Assembly (NCBI RefSeq): GCF_017916325.1
Contig: NC_090150.1
Coordinates: 554,936 to 618,935 of the forward strand
DNA: 64,000 nt
Reading direction: 5' to 3'
Origin: Leishmania martiniquensis
Taxonomy: Eukaryota; Euglenozoa; Kinetoplastea; Trypanosomatida; Trypanosomatidae
Of the stretch, positions 1-9,500 are shown one piece after another. A program made the translations under genes and the position numbers. Position 1 is the stretch's first letter, and every line of letters begins with the position of its first letter. Under the pieces are notes generated by a model that had not been told where the DNA came from, searched no databases, and worked only from the letters and a program-made list of their open reading frames with translations.

Positions 1-898
1 AGCTGTAGCCCTTTTCGGCATCCATGTACACCACCGGCATCCCCTCCCGCTCTACACGGTACTTGTTGTCGCCGATGAGCTGGTCGCGCGCGGTGAGTGA
101 CGTCAGACTGCCAAGAAGCGTGCTGTGCTGACCAAGAGGAATGTGAACGTCATAGTAGGTGTCCGCGCGGCGTGACACAAACGATTTGTCCAGCGTCTCC
201 ACGAACTGCTCGCCACGGCCCTCGAAAAGTTGATTGATGGCGCCCTCCGTCACGGTCCCCTTCATCCGCTCCTCCAAGTTATCGCGCAGCAGAGTCGCCA
301 TCTCCTGAATGTCGTGCTGCACGTACAGCTCCTTGCGGCCCCAACCAAAGGCGTTCGTCAGAACGGTGGTGCGCGCTGGCGTGGTGCGCTCTTGCATCTG
401 GAAGAAGATCTCCTGCAGGGCTTTGTATACCGTCGGCCCATCATCGCCTTCGACGGGGATGCGGTAGACCGCGGTGCGGAAATAGCTAATGTGGAAGAGC
501 AGCTGCAGCAGCGAGTTCAGGTAGCAGGTGCAGCCCTCATTGATGAGCCCCACAGCAGTCGGCACCTTTTCGGCCTCGTCCCCGTTGTCAGCCGCGTCCG
601 CAGGGGATGGACAAGCGGCGGCGCCGGCAGCGCTCCCAGACTTGGGCGCATAGTTGCGGGGTAAACGACGATGCGCAGGAGCGTCAGCCTCGTCGTCCGC
701 GACGGCGGCGCCGCTACTGCTGCTGGAAGTAACAGCCAGGCGGTCACTGCGCTGCGCGTCGACGTCGTCGCTGTGAATGTCGCTACTGAGCTGCGAGCAT
801 ACCGATGACCCTCGACAGGTGTCCATCGATCTGTTCCCCTCGGCGCCGTTCGAAGACCGTTCCTCTGCGAGCACGTCACCCGCATGGGGGTATTCCAT
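1..898 (-). CDS. USP7-like ubiquitin carboxyl-terminal hydrolase, N-terminal part (3' end outside window)
   Basis: This frame is open from an ATG at 896-898 to the left edge (299 codons). Residues 1 to about 112 are low-complexity Ser/Asp/Ala-rich sequence. A peptidase C19 cysteine box follows at about 117-129 (GLINEGCTCYLNS), with Cys125 as the expected nucleophile and Asn120 in the oxyanion position. After it come segments typical of the USP7/Ubp15 subfamily: YRIPVEGDD, ALQEIFFQMQ, QHDIQEM and LFEGRGEQ, then YYDVHIPL. The His and Asp catalytic residues would lie beyond the window. The family removes ubiquitin from protein substrates. Human USP7 has a MATH/TRAF domain before the catalytic core; the leader here is too short and too simple to hold one. 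The family call is firm, but the USP7 subfamily rests on motif resemblance only. Confidence 0.88.
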   Translation of the reverse strand, partial: MEYPHAGDVLAEERSSNGAEGNRSMDTCRGSSVCSQLSSDIHSDDVDAQRSDRLAVTSSSSSGAAVADDEADAPAHRRLPRNYAPKSGSAAGAAACPSPADAADNGDEAEKVPTAVGLINEGCTCYLNSLLQLLFHISYFRTAVYRIPVEGDDGPTVYKALQEIFFQMQERTTPARTTVLTNAFGWGRKELYVQHDIQEMATLLRDNLEERMKGTVTEGAINQLFEGRGEQFVETLDKSFVSRRADTYYDVHIPLGQHSTLLGSLTSLTARDQLIGDNKYRVEREGMPVVYMDAEKGYS

Positions 899-2918
899 GG
901 CAGCGGCAGCTAAACGGATAGAAATGGGGAGAGGAGGGGGGAGGCACTAAACTGTGAACATCTGAAAGCGGCAGAGCAGGTGCGACGAGCCCACAAATGG
1001 GGCAGGGGACAGACGGAAGGGTTGGCACTGCCGTCGGTAGAGGGGAAGGGCAGGGGACGCTTCGACAGTGTAGCGATGTGTGCTTCTGCAGAGCTGAAGC
1101 AATCACAATATATATATATAGGGAGAGAGAGGTGCGTGTGTGTGTGTGACTGCGATTGTGCCGAAAAGAAATGAGGAGGCGGTGGCGCCTAATGTCACGT
1201 GAGAGGGTGCGACAGTGGGGTGGTGGTGGGAGTGAGGTGGTCTGTATGCTCCCCTCGCTTGTAGGAGAGAGTGGGTGTGGTGGTCGCTGCTGACCTCTCT
1301 GAATTTCAAGCAGGTGTGTGTGTGTGTATCGCTGATCCCTGAAGCATTCATGCGCTGCGATTAGGACGCCCACAAAGGGGAGGGCGGAAGAGGAGGCGGA
1401 CAATAGACAGGTGGCACCACGCACATCAGCTGCGCACGTGAGAAGATTGGCATCTAAACCACAACGCTCTGCCGCACCTGTGTGCGCGCGCGTCTTCCTG
1501 TTTCACTGCTGAAAGGGATGGAGTGGGGCGGGGAGGCGGGCGGCTGACTCTTTGTCGTGACGGCGAACACATCGACACTACCGCAGTTTACCAGCGCATG
1601 CGAACACGCCCGTGGATGTGCCTGAGAGAGCAGCAGCCACTTTCGCACGTGCTGCTCCTCCTTTCACGACGTGGGTCCGTTTTTGCGGCGACGCAGAGCA
1701 CACGGGGGCTTAGCTCCACTACGGGCCGCCGTTGAACAAGACCCACTGCCGTGTGGTGGTGCGCAGCAGCTCGTGAGAGACACGCGCTTCAGCGATGCGC
1801 CGAAATCAGTCGTCGGAGCATCGCCTCTGCCGCCCGCTCTGCCCACCTCACACCCGCGCCCGCGATGCCGGCCACCGTGTGGTGCATCCCGCGCAAGGGC
1901 GGATCCAGCTCCCCCAGATCAGTAGGCAGAGTGAGGCCCGGGCGGCATACGCTTGGGTCACACGCTGGCGCTTCGCCCATCACTTGGATGGTGCAGACGC
2001 GCCCGTTGTCGCAGCTCGCATCGGCGCAACACCGCACAGGACCTGTCCACCGACATCAGCAGCGGGCCGTCGCCCTGGCATCTCCTCGCGTCGCAGGCGC
2101 TTGGCCCTTGCCAACACTGGAAGTGGTTCGGCGTCGGTGGGAAGAGAGAGAGGGGGCCGCTTGGATGCTCCCCACAAAGAGAGGAGGGGAGGGGGCCCCT
2201 GATCTCCCCCCTGCCACCCACCCCACCCCATACCGAGCTGCCACGCGCACAGAGGCGGCGCGACCCTCCCCCGTTCGGCAGCAGCGAAGCGAGGCACCGT
2301 AGAAGTGCGCAAGAGGGAGAGGGAGGCGCAGCGAGACAAGACGGCGAGTGGGAGAGAGTGCAGGGGCGGCAAAGGAGGGGAGGGAAGGGGGAGGAAGGGG
2401 ATGATGGCAGAGCAGTGCTACGATGCTGAGAGGAAAAAGGGCGATGCTGACGGCCAGCACCTCCCACACCAAACACGTGCAACGGGCCACGGTGCTCAGC
2501 ATGCGGCATCCCCGCCACCTTCTCCCGCTCTTCCCCTCGATCCCCCGTACACACACGCACACACACACATATATACTTTTGTAGAGTTCCGCAAGCGCGC
2601 ACGTCTGGGGGACTCAACGCACAGCTCGTGCCACTAAGAGATCAACGCAATACAGGAGAGATGAATGCCGGTCAACGCGCACATTGCCTTTCCCGAGCAC
2701 ATGCCCATCCACACAGATGCGGCGGCCGTCCTTTCTGGGGCGCAGTGAGGACAGGGAGACAGATGTCGTTCTTTTCTGTTTGCTCCAGCCGGGGAGGGAG
2801 GGAGGGGCGGCGGTGGCGGTGGCCGCTGCTTCCGTAGACGAGTTGCACATCTCCCTCCCGCCTCCCCCACACGCCAATCCGATACGACGGGAAAGGCTCT
2901 CCTCTTTCCTCCCTCGCC
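899..2918. other. Intergenic region: USP 5' leader, CorA 3' UTR and inverted-repeat copy 1
   Basis: This stretch holds no convincing gene. It contains an AT dinucleotide run (about 1108-1120), TG and GA runs, and the left copy of the long inverted repeat (1578-2266). The part from 2280 to 2900 is purine-rich on the plus strand, so it is pyrimidine-rich in the transcript. The many overlapping ORFs here (for example 1751-2302) lie in repeat or low-complexity sequence. Confidence 0.8.
1578..2266 (+). repeat. Long inverted repeat, copy 1 (SIDER-like candidate)
   Basis: The 689-bp segment 1578-2266 reads the same as the reverse complement of 27108-27796. I compared both ends and several internal blocks, and three overlapping reading frames give identical translations in both copies. 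I saw one difference, T versus C near 1589. Homology stops abruptly at both ends, with no poly(A) tail or target duplication that I could find. Size and intergenic position fit the short interspersed degenerate retroposons (SIDERs) of Leishmania, but SIDERs are normally far more diverged from each other. The assignment to SIDER is inference; the repeat itself is directly visible. Confidence 0.93.
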
Positions 2919-5486
2919 TCAGTGATTGCGCAAAAAAAAGGTGTGCATGGCGATGACCAGGATGATGCACATTGCCCAAAAGAAAGGGTAACCGTAGTCC
3001 CACGTCAGCTCCGGAAAGTTCTTCTGAAAGTTCATGCCGTATACCCCCGCCAGAAATGTCACAGGTGTGAAGAGCATGGTCACACGAGTCAGCACTGCCA
3101 TCAGTTCATTGGTGCGGAAGCTCTGCAGAGAGATGTGCAGGTTCAGTAACCTCTTCGCATCGTCCCGAACCTCCATCGCACGGTCGTTGATTTCGATGCA
3201 TGACGCACACATCTGCCCCGCCATCTCACGCGAGCATAGCCTCAACTTTGTGAAGGCCCTGGTCAGAACTGCCTGGGTCACGCTTAGCATCCTGTGCTGC
3301 ACACTCGTGCGCCGGTGCAAGTGGTGCAAGAAGCGGTTCATTTCTCCCTTGTGCATCGGCGAGCGGTCCTGCTCGTCCAGCAGCCGGCGCAGGAATGGCG
3401 ACCGCGAACTGCGGGCAAAGTGGTGCAGAATCCGCTTGTCAATGTAGTGGCCGGACGCCACCGGCGCTGTCATGGTCGGCTTCTCCACGAACAGTTTCGC
3501 CTCACACTTATCAAGAAGCGCCGTGTGCACGTCGAGGCTGATAAGGTATGTGTAGATGGCGTCATCGATGATCTTCAGGAGGAACTCTTGGAAGGATACG
3601 TTGCTGTTCTCGATGACTCGCTTCCACTGTGAGCGCAGGTTTGCCATGCCGTGGGTGTCGACGCGATGCAGCGTGATGACGATGTGCTGCTTGAGGTCCA
3701 CCACGATGATCCACCGATTCGTCAGCTCCGTCACGCTGTCGTCGGAGATGGCAATTTTGTCGGTCGCCACACGCAGATTCAGCAAGTACTGACCAGGGTA
3801 GACGGGCGACTCGCACACCTGTGGCAGCACTAGCGTATGCTCGCGGTCGGCGAGGAACGATTCGCACAACCTGAAGCGGTGCGTTAGATAGCGCAGCGTC
3901 GCGTTGTACTGTTGCCGGCTGGCGTCTCTGCCCGTAACGTCCACCCAATACCAGTTAAAGCTATTCTCGAAGTACAAAGACTTGGACCTGCGCGACTTGG
4001 AAGATGAGGAGCGCGTCGACGTCATCTCCTCCCAGGCACGCCGCTCCTCCAGCGTCATCTCGGCCAGCTGAAACACTTGCGAGTCGTGGGTCGGCATCGC
4101 CATCATGACTGGCGCGTCGCGACCGTGTCTGCCAACAGCGGCACGCGGCTTGCATGGTATGACCTGAGACTCACCTTTGCGAACGAAGATCGGGTCGCGA
4201 AGCTGGGAGGTGTGCAGCTCAACGTCCCTGAAGTGGTTACCAGAGCCGCCGCGGCTGTTGAAGTAGCGGATGCGCACGACATCCTCGCTGTTGAGCACCA
4301 CGCTCATCTGCGGTGCCGGATCTACGGCAGGGGCGCCATCTTCCCGGTGCAAAAAGGTCCCGTACATCGCCTTTTCGCGGGCGCCGGCGAAGGTGGGGGA
4401 GACTGCGCGGCGGGCAAAGCTGCTGCCTGTCTCTGCGGCCGAGGAGTCGATAGGTCGGCCGCCGAGGGACGCGCGACCGCCACCATTGGCGCCTAGTACA
4501 GTAGCTACTGTAGGCGTTGGCACCGCTGCTCCACTCGCCAAGTTGCTTGCGAGAGGGTCTTCGGACGGTATTTTTTGGTAGCCGTCCCGCCTGTGCGCGC
4601 CACCACAGCACTCCTCCTCCCTCTCTTTCTCACCGCCGGCAAATCCGATGACGGCGCCGCTCCTGCTGAGCAGCGGCGAGTGCACCAGCGTCGCTGCATC
4701 GTTGTAGTCGATGCTCCCAATGTGGCCCGCTACTGCGCTGTGGTTGCGCATGGCCTCGTCGGTAGTGTCGTTGAGGGTGCGCCAGACGTTCGAGCGCGGT
4801 ACAATAATGAAGCGACCACTCGACGATGACGAGGAGGAGGAGGAAGACGAGCGGCGACTGGAACTGTTGCTGCTGGTGCTAGCAGAGCTGCGGATGCGGG
4901 CACCGCTGGACGGATGCGTTCGGGCAGACGCCGAACACGAGCGCGAGCTGTTGTGCGAGCGGCGACCGCGGCGGCGGTGACGGCGCGCGCGTGACTGCTT
5001 CGACTTGCTCTTGCACGTGGACGCCGAGGAGGTACCCGAATCGAGAATGTGCTGCTTTGCCTGAGCGAACTCCTCGCTTGTGAGCCCGCCCAGCTGATGC
5101 AGCTCATGCAGGCCCCTGATAGACTCCATGAGCTCGAGTGGCCGCAGGGTGTAGGCGTGTGCACTGCTCTGGCGAACCTCCGTAGAGGAGGCCGACACCA
5201 CAACGTTGGCCAAGTCGTGCACACGCGGCGGTGGCTGCGCGTGACTGGACCTCTGATCGCTTGCCACGCTGGTGTGCTTAGCGGAGGCTGGGGTGAAAAA
5301 GGTGGGTACTTCACGGTGCGCCAGCTGATCGGGCGGCGTCATCATGGCAGCGTCTTCCGGCAGCGACGCCGGTGCCAGGGTATCCGAGGTGTTAGCTGAC
5401 ATGAGGACGTGCGCTGAGCGTTTGGATCGGCACAATGGCCCGAAACTCTTCTTGTGATCGCAACCGCAGGAGCGTTGTGCACACAC
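2919..5486 (-). CDS. CorA-like Mg2+ transporter with N-terminal SHOCT-like motif and Ser/Arg-rich tract
   Basis: This is an 855-aa protein. The C-terminal third is a CorA/Mrs2-type cytoplasmic domain with two closing membrane helices. The signature GMN is at 817-819 in the context VYGMNFQKNFPEL, just after the first helix, and a second helix ends near the C-terminus. CorA proteins form pentameric channels for Mg2+ or other divalent cations. The N-terminal 500 residues are unusual: about 118-149 resembles a SHOCT motif (LHELHQLGGLTSEEF), and about 150-225 is rich in Ser and Arg with a long serine run. Which membrane it sits in cannot be read from the sequence. A pyrimidine tract and AG at 5528-5542 would give a 5' leader of about 41 nt to this ATG. 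A second in-frame ATG is at 5402. Confidence 0.87.
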   Translation of the reverse strand: MCAQRSCGCDHKKSFGPLCRSKRSAHVLMSANTSDTLAPASLPEDAAMMTPPDQLAHREVPTFFTPASAKHTSVASDQRSSHAQPPPRVHDLANVVVSASSTEVRQSSAHAYTLRPLELMESIRGLHELHQLGGLTSEEFAQAKQHILDSGTSSASTCKSKSKQSRARRHRRRGRRSHNSSRSCSASARTHPSSGARIRSSASTSSNSSSRRSSSSSSSSSSSGRFIIVPRSNVWRTLNDTTDEAMRNHSAVAGHIGSIDYNDAATLVHSPLLSRSGAVIGFAGGEKEREEECCGGAHRRDGYQKIPSEDPLASNLASGAAVPTPTVATVLGANGGGRASLGGRPIDSSAAETGSSFARRAVSPTFAGAREKAMYGTFLHREDGAPAVDPAPQMSVVLNSEDVVRIRYFNSRGGSGNHFRDVELHTSQLRDPIFVRKGESQVIPCKPRAAVGRHGRDAPVMMAMPTHDSQVFQLAEMTLEERRAWEEMTSTRSSSSKSRRSKSLYFENSFNWYWVDVTGRDASRQQYNATLRYLTHRFRLCESFLADREHTLVLPQVCESPVYPGQYLLNLRVATDKIAISDDSVTELTNRWIIVVDLKQHIVITLHRVDTHGMANLRSQWKRVIENSNVSFQEFLLKIIDDAIYTYLISLDVHTALLDKCEAKLFVEKPTMTAPVASGHYIDKRILHHFARSSRSPFLRRLLDEQDRSPMHKGEMNRFLHHLHRRTSVQHRMLSVTQAVLTRAFTKLRLCSREMAGQMCASCIEINDRAMEVRDDAKRLLNLHISLQSFRTNELMAVLTRVTMLFTPVTFLAGVYGMNFQKNFPELTWDYGYPFFWAMCIILVIAMHTFFLRNH

Positions 5487-5527
5487 GCCGCAGCGCCGCC
5501 GCCCACCGACTCAGGCCTCTGCTGCCT

Positions 5528-5542
5528 CTGAAAAAGACGCAC
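5528..5542 (-). promoter_or_regulatory. Predicted spliced-leader acceptor for the CorA gene
   Basis: Read on the minus strand, a short pyrimidine tract ends in TTTTTCAG with its AG at 5529-5528, about 41 nt upstream of the ATG at 5486. Trypanosomatid mRNAs receive the spliced leader at the first suitable AG after such a tract. This is a sequence-based prediction. Confidence 0.4.
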
Positions 5543-6534
5543 AGGCTATCGGGCAATGACGGCGATCCAAAAATGAAGCGATAAGGAAACGCACAACGCC
5601 CTGAGCAGCGGGGCTTCTACGCCGCGGTGTTCCGTTAGCGCTGTGGGTGAGTGCCGTATGTAATATACATATATGTATGTATGTATATGTTTGTATTAGG
5701 GAGGTGTGCGGGTGAGCTCCCTGTCCTTGCGGCGAATTCTGTGGTGGACGTGACGAGGGGAGGTGAAGGATCGACACAGAGGCAGGGGTGAGCACTGATC
5801 AGGGTAGGTGAAACTTTGCGCGTGTGCGCGCGCGCGTTTACGTTAACGCAGAAACGCACAAATGGGTCAGCGCGGGCTACGCTCCATGAGCTTGCAGCGA
5901 CGCTGGTCATTGCTCAGGACTGTGCATCTTTGATGGAGCTAGTGCACTGGCACATGGCGCTAGGACACCAGTCCTCTGCACCGCAGCGAACGCGCATCCA
6001 CCGGCCAGCCCTTCGCCTCTCGCTCCCATCCATATTATTTCTCATCCTCTGGCTGGCCTCCACTGAGGCGCCTTTTTTCTTCACTATTTGGAAATCTGCG
6101 AAATGACACACACACACACACACGCACATGCACAAGCGCACAGAGGTACGTACGGGTGGACTCTTCTGCCGCTCTCTCTCTCTCGCCGACGCTACAGCGC
6201 TTGATGCGACTCGGTGCGTGCGTGTTTGCTTGTGCGCCATGACGCTCGCTTCTTTGGCGAGGAGGTCTTACACGCTATCGCCATGAGGGGCGGGGAGGCA
6301 AACGTCGACACTTCAGATGAGCAGAGGGTGACGGACAAGAGACTTTCGCGCGCGCGTGTGTGTGCGTGCGTGCGTTGACCTGCAGCGCGACTACAAAGAC
6401 GGAAGGGGTATTCGTTAGAGTGCCTGTTTAAATGAAAAGCAGAGCCCAACGAATCGGCTCTGCAAAGTGTACGCCTCTCCTCCCCTTCCCGCCTCTTCCC
6501 GCTGCCAAGACTACACCACCTCGAGGCCACACCA
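5543..6534. other. Intergenic region between CorA and the eIF4G-like gene
   Basis: I see no gene here. Most of it should be the 3' UTR of the eIF4G-like mRNA. It contains a TA/TG-rich run near 5661-5690, a (CA)n tract at about 6105-6123, and a CT run at about 6172-6184. Confidence 0.75.
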
Positions 6535-9500
6535 TTACTCACCTTTACCGGCACCGCCACCAGTCGAGGGAGGACTGTAGCGGCCGCTGCCACTGCCTCG
6601 GCGAGAGCCCTCGCGCAATATGCTGTTGCTATTGCCAACACCGCCGCCACGATGGGATGTGGCGCCGTTTCCGCGGCCACCGCCACGGCCACGCTCAAAG
6701 TGACCGCCGCCTCGCCCGGCGCGCGTGCTTCCCTGCTGACGGTCGTAGTGACTACCACCACCGTTGCGACCGCCTCCGCCGTGGCGGCTACCGTCGTGGC
6801 TGCTGGCATAGTTAGATGACGGAGAGGGCTGCCCCACGGGCTGCTGCTGTGGCGGCGCCTCCTTGCTGCCGCCTGCCCTGGAGTGCTGCCCGCTTCCACC
6901 CTCCCCCTGACTGCGTCGACGGTTCTTGTAGGAATTACGGTACAAACGCTTGCTGCTGTCCTCCCCGCTTCGTGTAGCCTGCAGGGAGGTGTTACTCTGG
7001 CTGCCTCGTTGCGACTGACGGCTGCTGGTCTGTCCGCTATCCGCCTCACGCCGTGGCGGGCGACTGTTGCGGGGGCGGGACTCGCTGAAACTGCTAGCGT
7101 TGGAGCTTTGCAGCTCATCCGCCGACTCCGCTCTCCCGCCAGCACCGCCGCCGTTGCCGCTGTTGCCACTGATGTTACCGTTGCCGTTGCCGCTGCTGCT
7201 CGAGGCGACTGGGCCGTTCACGGAGCGCAGCGAAACGCTTCTGTGGAGCGACACATCGTCGGCGCCGTGGCAATCCATTATGAGCGCGTACTCAGCGCTC
7301 GGCGGCGCTGCAAGCGCGCAGATGCTCTCATGGGCTGGCTTGTCGATCGCACCGTCGCGCTCCGCCTCGTAAAAGCGATCTGCCCGCTCCATCGTCTCGT
7401 CCGACACAATGTGCATGCACACAAGCTTGCGCAGTACTCGGGCAGCGGCTGACATGGTCATCGGGCGAGGCGTGTAACGAAGAATCTCGTAGACTTCCGT
7501 CACAATCGCGATTTCACGCTCTGCGCGCGTCACGCCGTCGACGGTGACTTGAAGAAGGTCCATGTTGTCCTCCACGAGGGCGTCGCCGCTCGAGCACAAC
7601 TCTGCTATTAGAAGCGCGCTAAGCACCTCGGCAGCGAGCGTCGAATCGCGGCTCGTCGTTCTCGATGACGTGCGCAGCTGCTCGAAGATGACCTCGCGGG
7701 ACGGCGAGCCGGTGCGGAATGCATGGTAAAGTCGCAGCTCCAGTGAGTGCTGCCGCACGTCGTGGAAGGCGACGACGCTATCGAGCAGCGCCTGTGCCTC
7801 GCTGGGTCCGCCGGACAACACGAGACTGTGCAGCACAAGCAGCGGGCGGTACCGCACAAAGCCCTGCGCCTCGGTGGAAGCTTGCCACGGGAGCTTCTCC
7901 GGGGTGACCAGTACATGTGCCATGTACTTGCCTACGTCAACGAGGTAGCTACGCACGGCTGGCGGCGCGGTGTACACGAGCAGCTCGAGGCCCTCGTTCA
8001 AGAGCTCCTCGTCGTAGACGACGCGCGCGTGGTCGGATAAGATGAGCTGTGCCCAGAACTGAAAGATGTGGAGGTCCTCATAGAGCTTACCTTCGATGGC
8101 ACGCTGCAACGCCTCCATGGCGGCCTCGTGCAGTTGCTCACGACACATTGCCACCGCCTCCGTCACCTCTTCGCTGCTCGCGTTCGTGTGTGCGGTCAGT
8201 TGCGCGACGCAGGCGACGAGCACGGCGCCAGTCTGCTTGCGTGTCTTCTCCTCCTTGACAACAGAGAGACAGCGGTCCATCCACGCACCGAGGGCTGGTA
8301 GCACGTTGCCGTAGGTGTCGAAGAGGTGCATCGCCACCTCGTCGGCGCTACATTGGCCACTGGAGAAGGTCGCCATCAGCTTTGCGATTGCCTCGGGCCG
8401 CACCTGCTGAAGAGTCGACCGCGACGTGAGCGTGAGGACGGAGTGTGTGGAACTGGCTGCAGGTAACTCAGCGGGCAGCATGCCGTTGATCGAGCCAGCC
8501 GAGTCACTCAGACTCACGCTGCCCACTTGCTTGCTGCGCGGCGCTGGTAGAGGCTGCCCGCCCACCATCGTGGAGTTCATCGACAGCTGCCCGCTAGAGT
8601 CCGCAGCAGCGCCTACTGGTGGCGCCGCTGCCCCTGGCGGTGCAGCGGGGGAGATGACGGCGACTACGCCCTGCTCGACGACGTCGCAAGGCGGAGGTGA
8701 CTGCGCTGGCGAGCTGCTCACCGGCTGAGGCGTAACGAACGCCGCCGCGCTCAGCTGAGCACTCGCCATCGGCGATGCTGGCTCATTGGGCAACATGGCA
8801 CGCAGGTCGTCGACCGTCGACATGAGCACGAAACGGCAGCGGCTGATGGTGTAGTGCGTCACCCAGTAGTCTAGCTGGCGCAGCAGGTGCGGAAGCATTC
8901 GGCGGCCCTCCCCGGACTGCACAAAGTACCGCTCCTTGACCGTCTTTACGACGGTGATGATCTCATCCACCTGCGACTCCGTCGGCGTGTACGGCGGCGG
9001 CACGGTGAACTCTCCAAACTCAGAGCCGAGGCAGCAGATGCGGAAGATGACCGATATGACGGAGGCGGCGACGATATCGCGCAGGAACAGCTCGCAGACA
9101 AATCGGACGTTGCCGCACATGCGCTCGCGGCGCTCCTTCTCTGTCTCGAAGCCGACCGCATGACCGCCTTCGACGGCGGACGTGTTCGCCGCCGCCGTCG
9201 CTGCCTGAATGGACGCGTCCGCCTCCTCCGCTCGGATGCTCTGCAGAAACTCAGCCTGGCAGCGCTTCAGCAATGCCATGCGCAGGCGGTACTCGAGGCT
9301 CTGTGTCTTGTCCCCGACGATATGCTGACCTTGCGGCACTTTACAGAGGGCCGCGATGAGGTCAGCGTAGCTGTGGCTGAAGTGCTGCTCCCGCACTGCC
9401 TTGGTGAAGAAGGTGTCCACGATCCTCGTCATCTGCTCAGCGTTCGCCTCGGGGATGGGCAATCGCAGCAACTCGTTCTTCACTTCCCGGAACTTAACGG

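Noticed and set aside
1751..2302. 183-aa plus-strand ORF, repeated almost exactly in the ORF at 26868-27623
   Set aside because: Both lie inside the inverted repeat; several frames are equally conserved, as expected from DNA-level identity. Composition is Arg/Pro/Ala-rich and no domain is visible.
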